Assembly (NCBI GenBank): GCA_004794655.1
Contig: SMMW01000580.1
Span: 1 to 64,000, forward strand
Direction of reading: 5' to 3'
From: Marisa cornuarietis
Taxonomy: Eukaryota > Mollusca > Gastropoda > Architaenioglossa > Ampullariidae
DNA length: 64,000 nucleotides
Positions 1 through 9,429 of the stretch are shown piece by piece. A model generated the notes under the pieces. The model was not told the DNA's origin, did no database searches, and saw only the letters and a program-made list of their open reading frames with translations. Positions within the stretch are counted from its first letter, which is position 1. Each line of letters begins with the position of its first letter. The position numbers were made by a program, and so were the translations under genes.

Positions 1-1140
1 CATATAACCATAACACCATCAAATAGTGGCACATAGCTTTTATGGGATGTTCATGTTTACGCTCATTTCCAGTGCCTTTCTATAAAGGAATAAATAAATA
101 AATAAAATATAGGAAGGGACTTTGTATTGGTGCTGCGTGTTTGCCTCCTTTGTTATGTAAATTGATAACAGAGACAACAGATGCGCTCTGCTGTTCATAG
201 CAGCAAACACTTTTTTCAAATGAGGGTATTAACGAATCTGTCGAGCTTTTGACATCGCTGTTGACCTAACAGGCCTTCCTTACCCTGGGGAGGTTTTCTA
301 TGGAGCGGGGTACTACACGTTTGATCCTTTAACATCATTTTTCCTCATTTACTATAACCACTCACGTGTAAACAATTTGATGTCAAGTAGTGATGTAGAT
401 CATAGTTCACGTGTTCTAATGTTTGCAGTCTATATTTAGTTACTGAATGAAATGTAGATATTAACAATCGAATTGTAAACATATCATTATATACTGTGAA
501 AATAATTTACGATTGCAATTACAAGGGGCCCGGAGAGTCGTCTGTCCCAGGGCACGTGCTGGCTCTCGGTGGCCCTGGTCTCATCTCTCTGTCTGTTAGT
601 CAGTCTCTTTCTGTCTCCTGTCTCTTCAGATCAGGTTGACTCTTCAACAGACAGATTTTCTGAGACAATCGGCTGTCCTTCCCCTGAATGTGTGGTACAT
701 GAGCGCTGAACAAAGAGCAGACAATCCACGCTGACATGTTATCTCCCCTCCCTCCCTCTCTCTCTCTCTAGTGCCGAGGTCGCGTAATAAAAGAAGGGGC
801 CTTAAATTATATTGATACTTGTTCATTGAGCAAAGAGGATCTATATCCTGTCGGTAAACGAGACACCATTCGGGTCGGAAATAATCGGACTTAATTTTTG
901 AAACGCCAGGCGGAACCTGTGCACAACACTGCAGTCAGTCACTAATCGTGGTGGTTGACAGTTTAGCAAGTTACAGCAGAGCATAATCACAGTTCACTGA
1001 CTTGAGGCTGTGACGTCCCAGGTGAAGTGAAATCAATGCACAGGTAATGAAATCTGATACAGTTTGTGTCACGCGCTGTCTGACAAGAACAAGAAAGAGT
1101 TCGCAACGGCTTTCCTGCTTTAAGTCGAGAACTTCACCTG
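1..1140. other. Sequence upstream of gene 1, no gene seen
   Basis: No reading frame with recognisable protein similarity and no RNA gene is visible. There is a short CT-rich simple tract near 749-772 and several AT-rich patches. It may hold the promoter or non-coding 5' exons of the glycosyltransferase gene that begins coding at 2480, but nothing in the sequence fixes a transcription start. Confidence 0.5.
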
Positions 1141-1482
1141 CACCAGGGTGTCTGTCTGTTGGACAACCACACACCCACCTCAGCCACTCTCCGCCTGCAC
1201 CAGTGGGTCTCTCTGTTGGACAACCACACAGCCACCTCAGCCACTCTCCGCCTGCACCAGGGCGTCTGTCTGTTGGACAACCACACAGCCACCTCAGCCA
1301 CTCTCCGCCTGCACCAGTGGGTCTCTCTGTTGGACAACCACACACCCACCTCAGCCAGTCTCCTCCTGCACCAGGGCGTCTGTCTGTTGGACAACCACAC
1401 AGCCACCTCAGCCACTCTCCGCCTGCACCAGTGGGTCTCTCTGTTGGACAACCACACAGCCACCTCAGCCAGTCTCCTGCTG
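1141..1482. repeat. 57-bp minisatellite, 6 units
   Basis: Six consecutive 57-bp units begin at 1141, 1198, 1255, 1312, 1369 and 1426. Two subtypes alternate: units starting CACCAGGG and units starting CACCAGTGGG, so the higher-order period is 114 bp in three copies. Because 57 is divisible by three and the unit has no stop in several frames, long ORFs appear on both strands across it. They read as a 19-residue repeat in each frame, so openness is no evidence of coding. It lies about 1 kb before the first coding exon of the GT92 gene and could be in a 5' UTR or promoter. Confidence 0.95.
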
Positions 1483-1653
1483 CCTGCCAGCTCAATTCTG
1501 CCGTGAGTGATATTGCGATTGTCAGTGTTGATGTCGAGACCAACTTTACCGACTAACTGCATCAGGTGTACCTCTCGTAGGCATCACACCAGTCTTCTGA
1601 AAGGCAAGACTTTTATAAAGCACTGCATGGAAGCTTACACCTCAGGGTATCAA

Positions 1654-1719
1654 AAGAATTAGCACTAGACTGACTAAGAATTAGCACTAGACCGACTAAG
1701 AATCAGCACTAGACTGACT
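1654..1719. repeat. 22-bp tandem repeat, 3 units
   Basis: Three 22-bp units (AAGAATTAGCACTAGACTG plus ACT) follow each other with one or two substitutions each. No function is suggested. Confidence 0.9.
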
Positions 1720-2479
1720 AGAAAGACAGAAGAAACTATATCCTTTAAACACTCGACTTTTGGAGACCAGTGAGATATAAATTACAAAGGATCTCGACCG
1801 AACAGCAACAGCATGAGGAAATCCCAGCAAGTGGACACGGCTGAGAAAAGGAAGTTGTTGTGGGTGTGTGTGGGGGGTGGGTGGGGTGGGGGTGGGTATT
1901 TAGGCTCAGTAGCCTCCTAGTTGGAGTGATCTTCCCTCCGGAGTCTAAGGTGGCCTTTACGATGCTTGACTGACTTTGTGACCGGAAACTTCATCTGTTC
2001 GCCCATCAGACGGCTCTCTCACCTGTCAGGGAAGGGCAAGGTGGTAAAGGCACCCGCTTTATTCATGCTGTCCCCTTGACTGTCCCATCGGTCATTATGC
2101 TCTGCCCTTTACTTTTCACTTTAATGAGAAAGGCAACAAATAAGATCATCTGTAAACAGTGATCGATGTTTAGATGTACGTGTCATCTGGAATACAGAGA
2201 AGATCGTCACTTTATGCACTTTATGCTCTCTTGGTAGTAAGGTAAGAAGTCCAGGTAAACATGAGAAGCTGAGTTTGTCGTCTGCTGAGTGTGTTGACAT
2301 AATGCAGCCATGAAACTCAAGTGTGTCTGATCTAATGTTTCCATTTTGTTTACTTTATCATCAGTGGGAGGAAACCATGAGGTAGTGACAAGGAAGACAC
2401 GAGTGGCCTGACACCTGCAGCAAGTGTATTACAAGTCACCACCAAGCCACATCAAGAGAGAAACTCTTCCTATCAGGCT
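1720..2479 (+). other. Probable 5' flank / 5' UTR of gene 1
   Basis: No ORF of interest lies here. A pyrimidine-rich stretch ends in TTATCATCAG at 2364 and would make a reasonable 3' splice site, so the exon carrying the start codon at 2480 may begin at 2365 after a non-coding upstream exon. This is inferred from splice-site appearance only. A G-rich tract (GGGTGGG motifs) is at 1860-1895. Confidence 0.35.
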
Positions 2480-2631
2480 ATGGTGGTTAAAGCAAGAAGA
2501 GATAACTCAGCGTTACTTCAGAAACTGGGAAAATATCTTACGACCGACAAGAAGACCCGTGTGTGGACCCTGTTTGTTTTGTTCCTCCTCGTGCTGTGTC
2601 TACAGCTGATCTCTTTCTCTGCCATGTACAG
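2480..2631 (+). CDS. GT92 coding exon 1: cytosolic tail and signal anchor
   Basis: The ATG at 2480 (context GCTATGG) opens a frame giving MVVKARRDNSALLQKLGKYL, then DKKTR, then the hydrophobic run VWTLFVLFLLVLCLQLISF, a textbook type II anchor with positive charges on the N-terminal side. The exon ends CCATGTACAG|GTATGT in phase 2. The last 32 bases of the exon (from CTACAG at 2600) are the first copy of the 41-bp unit that fills the following intron. The frame is short and easily overlooked because a longer overlapping frame starts at 2424; hydropathy and phase match to exon 2 decide for this one. Confidence 0.85.
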
Positions 2632-5600
2632 GTATGTCTACTGAAGGTGATCTCTTTCTCTGCCATGTACAGGTATGTCTACTAAAGGTGATCTCTTTCT
2701 CTGCCATGTACAGGTATGTCTACTACAGCTGATCTCTTTCTCTGCCATGTACAGGTATGTACAGGTATGTCTACTGAAGGTGATCTCTTTCTCTGCCATG
2801 TACAGGTATGTCTACTAAAGGTGATCTCTTTCTCTGCCATGTACAGGTATGTCTACTACAGCTGATCTCTTTCTCTGCCATGTACAGGTATGTCTACTAA
2901 AGATGATCTCTTTCTCTGCCATGTACAGGTATGTTTACTACAGCTGATCTCTTTCTCTGCCATGTACAGGTATGTCTACTAAAGGTGATCTCTTTCTCTG
3001 CCATGTACAGGTATGTCTACTACAGCTGATCTCTTTCTCTGCCATGTACAGGTATGTACAGGTATGTCTACTGAAGGTGATCTCTTTCTCTGCCATGTAC
3101 AGGTATGTCTACTAAAGGTGATCTCTTTCTCTGCCATGTACAGGTATGTCTACTACAGCTGATCTCTTTCTCTGCCATGTACAGGTATGTCTACTAAAGA
3201 TGATCTCTTTCTCTGCCATGTACAGGTATGTCTACTACAGCTGATCTCTTTCTCTGCCATGTACAGGTATGTCTACTACAGCTGATCTCTTTCTCTGCCA
3301 TGTACAGGTATGTCTACTACAGCTGATCTCTTTCTCTGCCATGTACAGGTATGTCTACTACAGCTGATCTCTTTCTCTGCCATGTACAGGTATACAGGTA
3401 TGTCTACTACAGCTGATCTCTTTCTCTGCCATGTACAGGTATGTCTACTACAGCTGATCTCTTTCTCTGCCATGTACAGGTATGTCTACTACAGCTGATC
3501 TCTTTCTCTGCCATGTACAGGTATGTCTACTACAGCTGATCTCTTTCTCTGCCATGTACAGGTATGTACAGGTATGTCTACTACAGCTGATCTCTTTCTC
3601 TGCCATGTACAGGTATGTCTACTACAGCTGATCTCTTTCTCTGCCATGTACAGGTATGTCTACTACAGCTGATCTCTTTCTCTGCCATGTACAGGTATGT
3701 CTACTAAAGATGATCTCTTTCTCTGCCATGTACAGGTATGTCTACTACAGCTGATCTCTTTCTCTGCCATGTACAGGTATGTCTACTACAGCTGATCTCT
3801 TTCTCTGCCATGTACAGGTATGTACAGGTATGTCTACTACAGCTGATCTCTTTCTCTGCCATGTACAGGTATGTCTACTACAGCTGATCTCTTTCTCTGC
3901 CAATTACAGGTATGTCTACTACAGCTGATCTCTTTCTCTGCCATGTACAGGTATGTCTACTACAGCTGATCTCTTTCTCTGCCATGTACAGGTATGTACA
4001 GGTATGTCTACTACAGCTGATCTCTTTCTCTGCCATGTACAGGTATGTCTACTACAGCTGATCTCTTTCTCTGCCATGTACAGGTATGTCTACTACAGCT
4101 GATCTCTTTCTTTGCCATGTACAGGTATGTCTACTAAAGATGATCTCTTTCTCTGCCATGTACAGGTATGTTTACTAAAGATGATCTCTTTCTCTGCCAT
4201 GTACAGGTATGTACAGGTATGTCTACTACAGCTGATCTCTTTCTCTGCCATGTACAGGTATGTACAGGTATGTTTACTACAGCTGATCTCTTTCTCTGCC
4301 ATGTACAGGTATGTACAGGTATGTCTACTACAGCTGATCTCTTTCTCTGCCAATTACAGGTATGTCTACTACAGCTGATCTCTTTCTCTGCCATGTACAG
4401 GTATGTCTACTACAGCTGATCTCTTTCTCTGCCATGTACAGGTATGTCTACTACAGCTGATCTCTTTCTCTGCCATGTACAGGTATGTCTACTACAGCTG
4501 ATCTCTTTCTTTGCCATGTACAGGTATGTACAGGTATGTCTACTACAGCTGATCTCTTTCTTTGCCATGTACAGGTATGTCTACTAAAGATGATCTCTTT
4601 CTCTGCCATGTACAGGTATGTCTACTACAGCTGATCTCTTTCTCTGCCATGTACAGGTATGTCTACTACAGCTGATCTCTTTCTTTGCCATGTACAGGTA
4701 TGTCTACTACAGCTGATCTCTTTCTCTGCCATGTACAGGTATGTCTACTACAGCTGATCTCTTTCTCTGCCATGTACAGGTATGTTTACTACAGCTGATC
4801 TCTTTCTCTGCCATGTACAGGTATGTCTACTACAGCTGATCTCTTTCTCTGCCATGTACAGGTATGTCTACTACAGCTGATCTCTTTCTCTGCCATGTAC
4901 AGGTATGTCTACTACAGCTGATCTCTTTCTCTGCCATGTACAGGTATGTCTACTACAGCTGATCTCTTTCTTTGCCATGTACAGGTATGTCTACTAAAGA
5001 TTATCTCTTTCTCTGCCATGTACAGGTATGTTTACTACAGCTGATCTCTTTCTCTGCCATGTACAGGTATGTACAGGTATCTCTACTACAGCTGATCTCT
5101 TTCTCTGCCATGTACAGGTATGTCTACTACAGCTGATCTCTTTCTCTGCCATGTACAGGTATGTCTACTACAGCTGATCTCTTTCTCTGCCATGTACAGG
5201 TATGTCTACTACAGCTGATCTCTTTCTCTGCCATGTACAGGTATGTCTACTACAGCTGATCTCTTTCTCTGCCATGTACAGGTATGTCTACTACAGCTGA
5301 TCTCTTTCTCTGCCATGTACAGGTATGTCTACTACAGCTGATCTCTTTCTCTGCCATGTACAGGTATGTACAGGTATGTTTACTACAGCTGATCTCTTTC
5401 TCTGCCATGTACAGGTATGTTTACTACAGCTGATCTCTTTCTCTGCCATGTACAGGTATGTACAGGTATGTCTACTACAGCTGATCTCTTTCTCTGCCAT
5501 GTACAGGTATGTCTACTACAGCTGATCTCTTTCTCTGCCATGTACAGGTATGTCTACTAAAGGTGATCTCTTTCTCTGCCATGTACAGGTATGTCTACTA

Positions 5601-6590
5601 CAGCTGATCTCTTTCTCTGCCATGTACAGGTATGTCTACTAAAGATGATCTCTTTCTCTGCCATGTACAGGTATGTTTACTAAAGATGATCTCTTTCTCT
5701 GCCATGTACAGGTATGTACAGGTATGTCTACTACAGCTGATCTCTTTCTCTGCCATGTACAGGTATGTACAGGTATGTTTACTACAGCTGATCTCTTTCT
5801 CTGCCATGTACAGGTATGTCTACTAAAGATGATCACTTTCTCTGCCATGTACAGGTATGTCTACTAAAGATGATCTCTTTCTCTGCCATGTACAGGTATG
5901 TCTACTAAAGGTGATTTCTTTCTCTGCCATGTACAGGTATGTCTACTGAAGGTGATCTTTTTCTCTGCCATGTACAGGTATGTCTACTAAAGGTGATCTC
6001 TTTCTCTGCCATGTACAGGTATGTCTACTGAAGGTGATCTCTTTCTCTGCCATGTACAGGTATGTCTACTACAGTGCAGCAGGCAAAGTTTCACCTTCCT
6101 CCAGGTGTGAGGCGCTTGGCGCCAGCAGAAGCTCAGTGGAGGATATTCTCCGCTGGAGAAGAACAGACATTCCCGAGGGACAGCCGCAGTGGCAGCGGGT
6201 GGACAATGCCGGTGGTGCCTTTGTCTACTCGGCGCACTTCCACGACCTACAGGCAGACGCCATGGTGAGGGTGGTGGGCATCGCTCGACATCCCCTCCCC
6301 TACTCTCGAGTCTGGTGTCGCTACTTCACTCCGGGCCACCCTGTCACACTCCTGTACACCGTGCGTGGCAGGATGTACCACTTTCGATCCCCAAACAGGA
6401 GACGGTAATCCACTATTTACACAGTCCTCGCACAGGTCGTCGTTAAGAGTGACTGTTGTAGGATATGCGGAGTGGGAGGTGTCGGAAACTTCTGTGTAAT
6501 GCTCTGCCCCTCTCACCCTCTGCCTGCCTGTCTCTCTGTGTGTACAAAGAACGCACAGTACAGAGAACACAAGTGTTATGCAACAACAAC

Positions 6591-6631
<41 letters not shown>

Positions 6632-8816
6632 ACACAAAAACCATAGCCACAGGGATGATCTGAACTTTGTATTTTGTACATTTGTTGTTTGTTCTTATGG
6701 TTTGAATGTATTTCCACTTTGAGAGGATAGCTTGCCTGCCTCCAGGAGAACGCACTTGTCGATATGATGTCGTTATCCTCGACATGGGCATCATTGCGGG
6801 AGTCATCACCGTCGTCACCCTCTTCCTCCTCATCCTTCTCGTCATCACCACTGATCTCTGACTGCAGGTACCTCGGGGTGTTTGTCGACTGCCCTCTCCA
6901 CGCGGCGCACCAGGCTGTGCCATACGCGGTGTCTGTGGACAAGGACCATGTGACTGTCAGAACCAACTTCATGATCATCCATTACAGCGACCTCTACAAC
7001 CACAATTCCAGCAGCTGCCACGACACCGCTGGTGGTGCCCGGGTGGACAGGCGTTGTCTCCACGCTCAGCATGGGGTTGGGCGAGGGGCGTACGAGAAAA
7101 GTGAGGGTCACGTGACCAGGTGGAACGTCACCCGCTGTGTGCCGGCGCTTCAAGATGGATTCAACAACTACACCCTCTTGCTGGAGATGGTGGCCGTCAG
7201 CACAACCCTGGGCGTCGACCACTTTGTCTTCTATGTCGAATCCATCGGCCCTGAGGTCAACAAAGCATTGATGGTCTGTCGTGTTGTTCTATTGCTTGGT
7301 ATTTCGTCAGTGCGTTCTTTCTCTCTCTTTCTACGTGCGCAAGTGTGTGTGTGTGTGTGTGTGCGTGCGTGCGTGTGCGTGTGCACGTGCGTGTGCACGT
7401 GCGTGTGCACGTGCGTGTGCACGTGCACGTGAGACAATGAGAGAACGAAAAAAAATCGTTGCATTTTTTGCATTGCGAGCTTAGGTGGAAGTGACAAGTG
7501 TTTAGAGTTGATGAATTTATCAAACAATAACATTTTGTGGCTTTGTCCGTGTATATGTTGTGCGTGTAATTTTGTAAATTGTTGGAGTTTTTGATTCGTT
7601 GTTTTGATACCTTTGGTAGTACTTCTGTGTGTATTTAACATGAGTCTACATCATATTACTGCATCCATCTCTCTCTCTCTCTCTCTGGGAAACTCGACCT
7701 CGTTGTGGTGTCTGTGACGGTTCGCAGGCTCTAAAGCGCTTGGGCTTGGCAGAAGTTCTTCCGTGGAACCTGCATCTGGAGGATGAGGACCTGTTCTACA
7801 AAGGCCAGTTCCCGGCTATCCAGGATTGTCTGTACCGACACCTGCACTCCTCCCGCTATCTGCTCTTCGGAGACGTGGACGAGGTGTTCGTACCCAGGTC
7901 ATACCCTTCGCTTCTCTCTCTCCTCGACCATTACTTCACACAGGTACCGAGCGTGTACACAATTATTCCTCACATATACATAATACTCTCCATTTCTTCA
8001 CACAGGTACAGTGTGTACACAATTACTCCTCAGATATATACAATACTCTCCATTACCTCGCACAGGTATAGAGTGTGTACACAATTACTCCTCACATATA
8101 CACAATACTCTCTATTACCTCACACAGGTACCGAGCGTGTACACAATTACTCCTCACATATATACACACTACTCTCCATTACCTCACACAGGTATAGAGC
8201 GTGTACACAATTACTCCTCACATATATACACACTACTCTCCATTACCTCACACAGGTATAGAGTGTGTACACAATTACTCCTCACATATACACAATACTC
8301 TCTATTACCTCACACAGGAACCGAGCGTGTACACAATTACTCCTCACATATATACACACTACTCTCCATTACCTCACACAGGTATAGAGCGTGTACACAA
8401 TTACTCCTCACATATATACACACTACTCTCCATTACCTCACACAGGTATAGAGTGTGTACACAATTACTCTTCACATATATACACACTACTCTCCATTAC
8501 CTCACACAGGTATAGAGCGTGTACACAATTACTCCTCACATACACACTACTCTCTATTACCTCACACAGGTATAGAGTGTGTACACAATTACTCCTCACA
8601 TATACACAATACTCTCCATTACCTCACACAGGTATAGAGTGTGTACACAATTACTCCTCACATATACACAATACTCTCTATTACCTCACACAGGTATAGA
8701 GTGTGTACACAATTACTCTTCACATATACACAATACTCTCTATTACCTCACACAGGTACCGAGCGTGTACACAACCCTCAGGTACATAATCCTCTCTCTA
8801 GCTAGGTCCAGGTGAT

Positions 8817-8867
<51 letters not shown>

Positions 8868-8875
8868 ACACGCAC

Positions 8876-8906
<31 letters not shown>

Positions 8907-9429
8907 TACACACACACTTTTCTCTCTTTTACGATCTCACTTTAGTTTCAGAGGAGAAAAATCGGCCAGCTTGACACTATTTCAATTTCATTTCCAGAAT
9001 TCCGCCTGCGGTGCTTTTCTGTTCCTAAACACATTTTTTTACCTGGATTTTCAAACGGAAAGTCCACCCGCGTCAGACCCTGCATCAGTCCAATACGTCA
9101 CGCGTCACAGGGTGGATCTCCTTCTCCACACCCGCCGTCAGCGCAGCATCTTCCCACCCAGGGTGCGCTCCAAGCCTGCTGTGCGCCCGAGCAGGGTGGA
9201 GACTGGAAGTGTGCACTTCATCCAAAAATTCCGCCGGAATTACACGCTGTGCGTGGTGAATAAACGTGATGGACTTCTTCACCATTACAGGTACCATGGA
9301 GGGTTCCCCACTACCCGAAACACCGCCGTAGACCCATTTTTGTGGAAGCACGTTGAGAAAATTGTACAAGAGTTGCAAACATTGATCTTGACTTTCAACC
9401 AGACGATTGTAGAAACGTGTGTGTGCTGA
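2480..9429 (+). CDS. Glycosyltransferase family 92 (DUF23) protein, type II membrane, five exons
   Basis: The coding join 2480-2631, 6060-6404, 6868-7273, 7728-7943, 8998-9429 gives 516 residues plus TGA; junction phases are 2, 2, 0, 0. Residues 1-27 are a basic cytosolic tail, about 28-48 a signal anchor, and the rest a lumenal stem and catalytic domain. Family-like motifs are VDHFVFYVESIGPEVNKAL (exon 3), GLAEVLPW and LLFGDVDEVFVP with DVD at residues 350-352 as the likely metal/nucleotide-sugar motif (exon 4), and FLNTFFYLDF, VRSKPAVRPSRVET and LLHHYR (exon 5). GT92 members include the C. elegans galactosyltransferase GALT-1; the substrate here cannot be deduced. Several N-glycosylation sequons (NSS, NVT, NYT, NQT) fit a Golgi lumenal domain. 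Length is normal for the family. Exon 3 uses a weak donor (ATG|GTCTGT). Family assignment is firm; exact 5' UTR and specificity are unknown. Confidence 0.9.
2600..6074 (+). repeat. 41-bp tandem array forming the whole first coding intron of the GT92 gene
   Basis: About 80 head-to-tail units (81 fits the arithmetic, not individually counted) of 41 bp, with some 51-bp variants carrying an extra GTATGTACAG. Each unit holds a pyrimidine tract, CCATGTACAG, then GTATGT, so a 3' splice site abuts a 5' splice site. Unit variants differ mainly at CTACAGCTG / CTAAAGGTG / CTAAAGATG / CTGAAGGTG. The array begins inside exon 1 and ends inside exon 2 at a second CTACAG, 41 bp being exactly the spacing of the two CTACAG sequences in the spliced exon. 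As 41 is not a multiple of three, the array must be removed whole to keep frame. ORFs called across it are repeat artefacts. Confidence 0.97.
6060..6404 (+). CDS. GT92 coding exon 2: stem and start of lumenal domain
   Basis: The exon follows the last array unit (CCATGTACAG|GTATGTC) and continues the exon 1 frame as R-YVYYSAAGKVSPSS. It encodes residues 52-165, including GGAFVYSAHFHD and MYHFRSPNRR, and ends CG|GTAATC in phase 2, four bases before an in-frame TAA. The stretch with VVGIARHP and WCRYF resembles the N-terminal part of GT92 proteins, where the sequence is usually less conserved. The joined codon 166 is CG|G (Arg). Confidence 0.85.
6405..6867 (+). other. GT92 intron 2 with CA repeat
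   Basis: This 463-bp intron runs GTAATC to CTGACTGCAG. It contains a (CA)n microsatellite at about 6594-6630 and a run of TCATC/TCCTC triplets near 6800-6850 that produce long antisense and sense ORFs of low complexity. No gene is supported in it. Confidence 0.8.
6868..7273 (+). CDS. GT92 coding exon 3: N-terminal part of catalytic domain
   Basis: The exon begins after CTGACTGCAG and reads YLGVFVDCPLHAAHQAVPYA to VDHFVFYVESIGPEVNKALM (residues 167-301). Cysteines at DCPL, SSCHD, RRCLHA and TRCVP may form disulfides in the lumen. Sequons NSS, NVT and NYT are present. The C-terminal block, hydrophobic core then GPEVNK, is the conserved GT92 entry to the Rossmann-like fold. The exon end at ATG|GTCTGT (phase 0) was chosen because it joins exon 4 to give VNKALMALKRLGLAEVLPW, matching family spacing; the donor itself is weak, and a cryptic alternative such as GTATTT at about 7300 is possible. 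Confidence 0.85.
7343..7432. repeat. GT / GTGCAC simple repeat in intron 3
   Basis: A (GT)n run passes into tandem GTGCACGTGCGT units and ends with overlapping GTGCACGTG. It contains CACGTG E-box cores and is an alternating purine-pyrimidine tract that could adopt left-handed DNA. It lies in the 454-bp intron 7274-7727, whose remainder shows nothing further apart from a (CT)n run just before the acceptor. Confidence 0.95.
7728..7943 (+). CDS. GT92 coding exon 4: DxD motif exon
   Basis: After GGTTCGCAG the exon reads ALKRLGLAEVLPWNLHLEDE to SLLSLLDHYFTQ (residues 302-373). GLAEVLPW and FGDVDEVFVP are the most diagnostic GT92 stretches; DVD at 350-352 is the presumed divalent-metal/nucleotide-sugar motif and is intact. 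The exon ends CACACAG|GTACCG in phase 0. Its last 15 bases are the first copy of the repeat that fills the next 0.85 kb. If this intron were retained, the frame would stay open to a stop at 8259-8261. Confidence 0.9.
7929..8775 (+). repeat. ~63-bp tandem array across the exon 4 donor site, 14 units
   Basis: Fourteen units, each containing TTACCTCACACAG followed directly by GTATAGAG or GTACCGAG and then GTGTACACAATTACTCCTCA. The first unit consists of the last 15 bases of exon 4 plus the first 48 bases of its intron. Every unit therefore offers an AG|GT pair, except one with CAGGAACC near 8317. Units are 62-66 bp. Long ORFs across the array are artefacts of the near-triplet period. Confidence 0.95.
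8831..8924. repeat. (CA)n / (CGCA)n microsatellite in intron 4
   Basis: A long alternating CA tract with an internal CGCACGCA section lies between the end of the 63-bp array and the pyrimidine-rich region before exon 5. It generates a spurious N-terminal extension of the exon 5 reading frame. Confidence 0.97.
8998..9429 (+). CDS. GT92 coding exon 5: C-terminal catalytic domain and stop
   Basis: The acceptor ATTTCATTTCCAG is chosen because it alone restores phase 0 and gives DHYFTQ-NSACGAFLFLNTFFYLDF, where the FLF-N-FFYLDF block matches the family. An earlier TTTAGTTTCAG at 8951 would put exon 5 in the wrong frame. Residues 374-516 include RQRSIFPPRVRSKPAVRP, VETGSVHFIQKF and LLHHYR, which are typical of GT92 ends, and sequons NYT and NQT. 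The reading frame closes at TGA 9427-9429. The GTACC after LLHHYR could be read as a donor, but the frame continues with helix-like VDPFLWKHVEKIVQELQ as in relatives, so it is taken as exon. Confidence 0.88.
   Translation, partial: NSACGAFLFLNTFFYLDFQTESPPASDPASVQYVTRHRVDLLLHTRRQRSIFPPRVRSKPAVRPSRVETGSVHFIQKFRRNYTLCVVNKRDGLLHHYRYHGGFPTTRNTAVDPFLWKHVEKIVQELQTLILTFNQTIVETCVC

Noticed and set aside
971..1543. 190-codon antisense and 169-codon sense ORFs
   Set aside because: Both come from the stop-free 57-bp repeat; no conserved domain and no frame preference.
2600..6074. Many ORFs of 60-90 codons on both strands with repeated Tyr-Val-Tyr-Tyr-Ser or Trp-Gln-Arg-Lys-Arg words
   Set aside because: They are six-frame reads of the 41-bp intronic array and break whenever the unit number changes phase.
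6247..6978. 243-codon antisense ORF
   Set aside because: Shadow of GT92 exons 2 and 3 and the intronic CA repeat.
8812..8997. Upstream part of the exon 5 reading frame as coding sequence
   Set aside because: It reads through a CA microsatellite; the acceptor at 8997 restores phase and matches the family alignment, whereas the TTTAGTTTCAG site gives the wrong frame.
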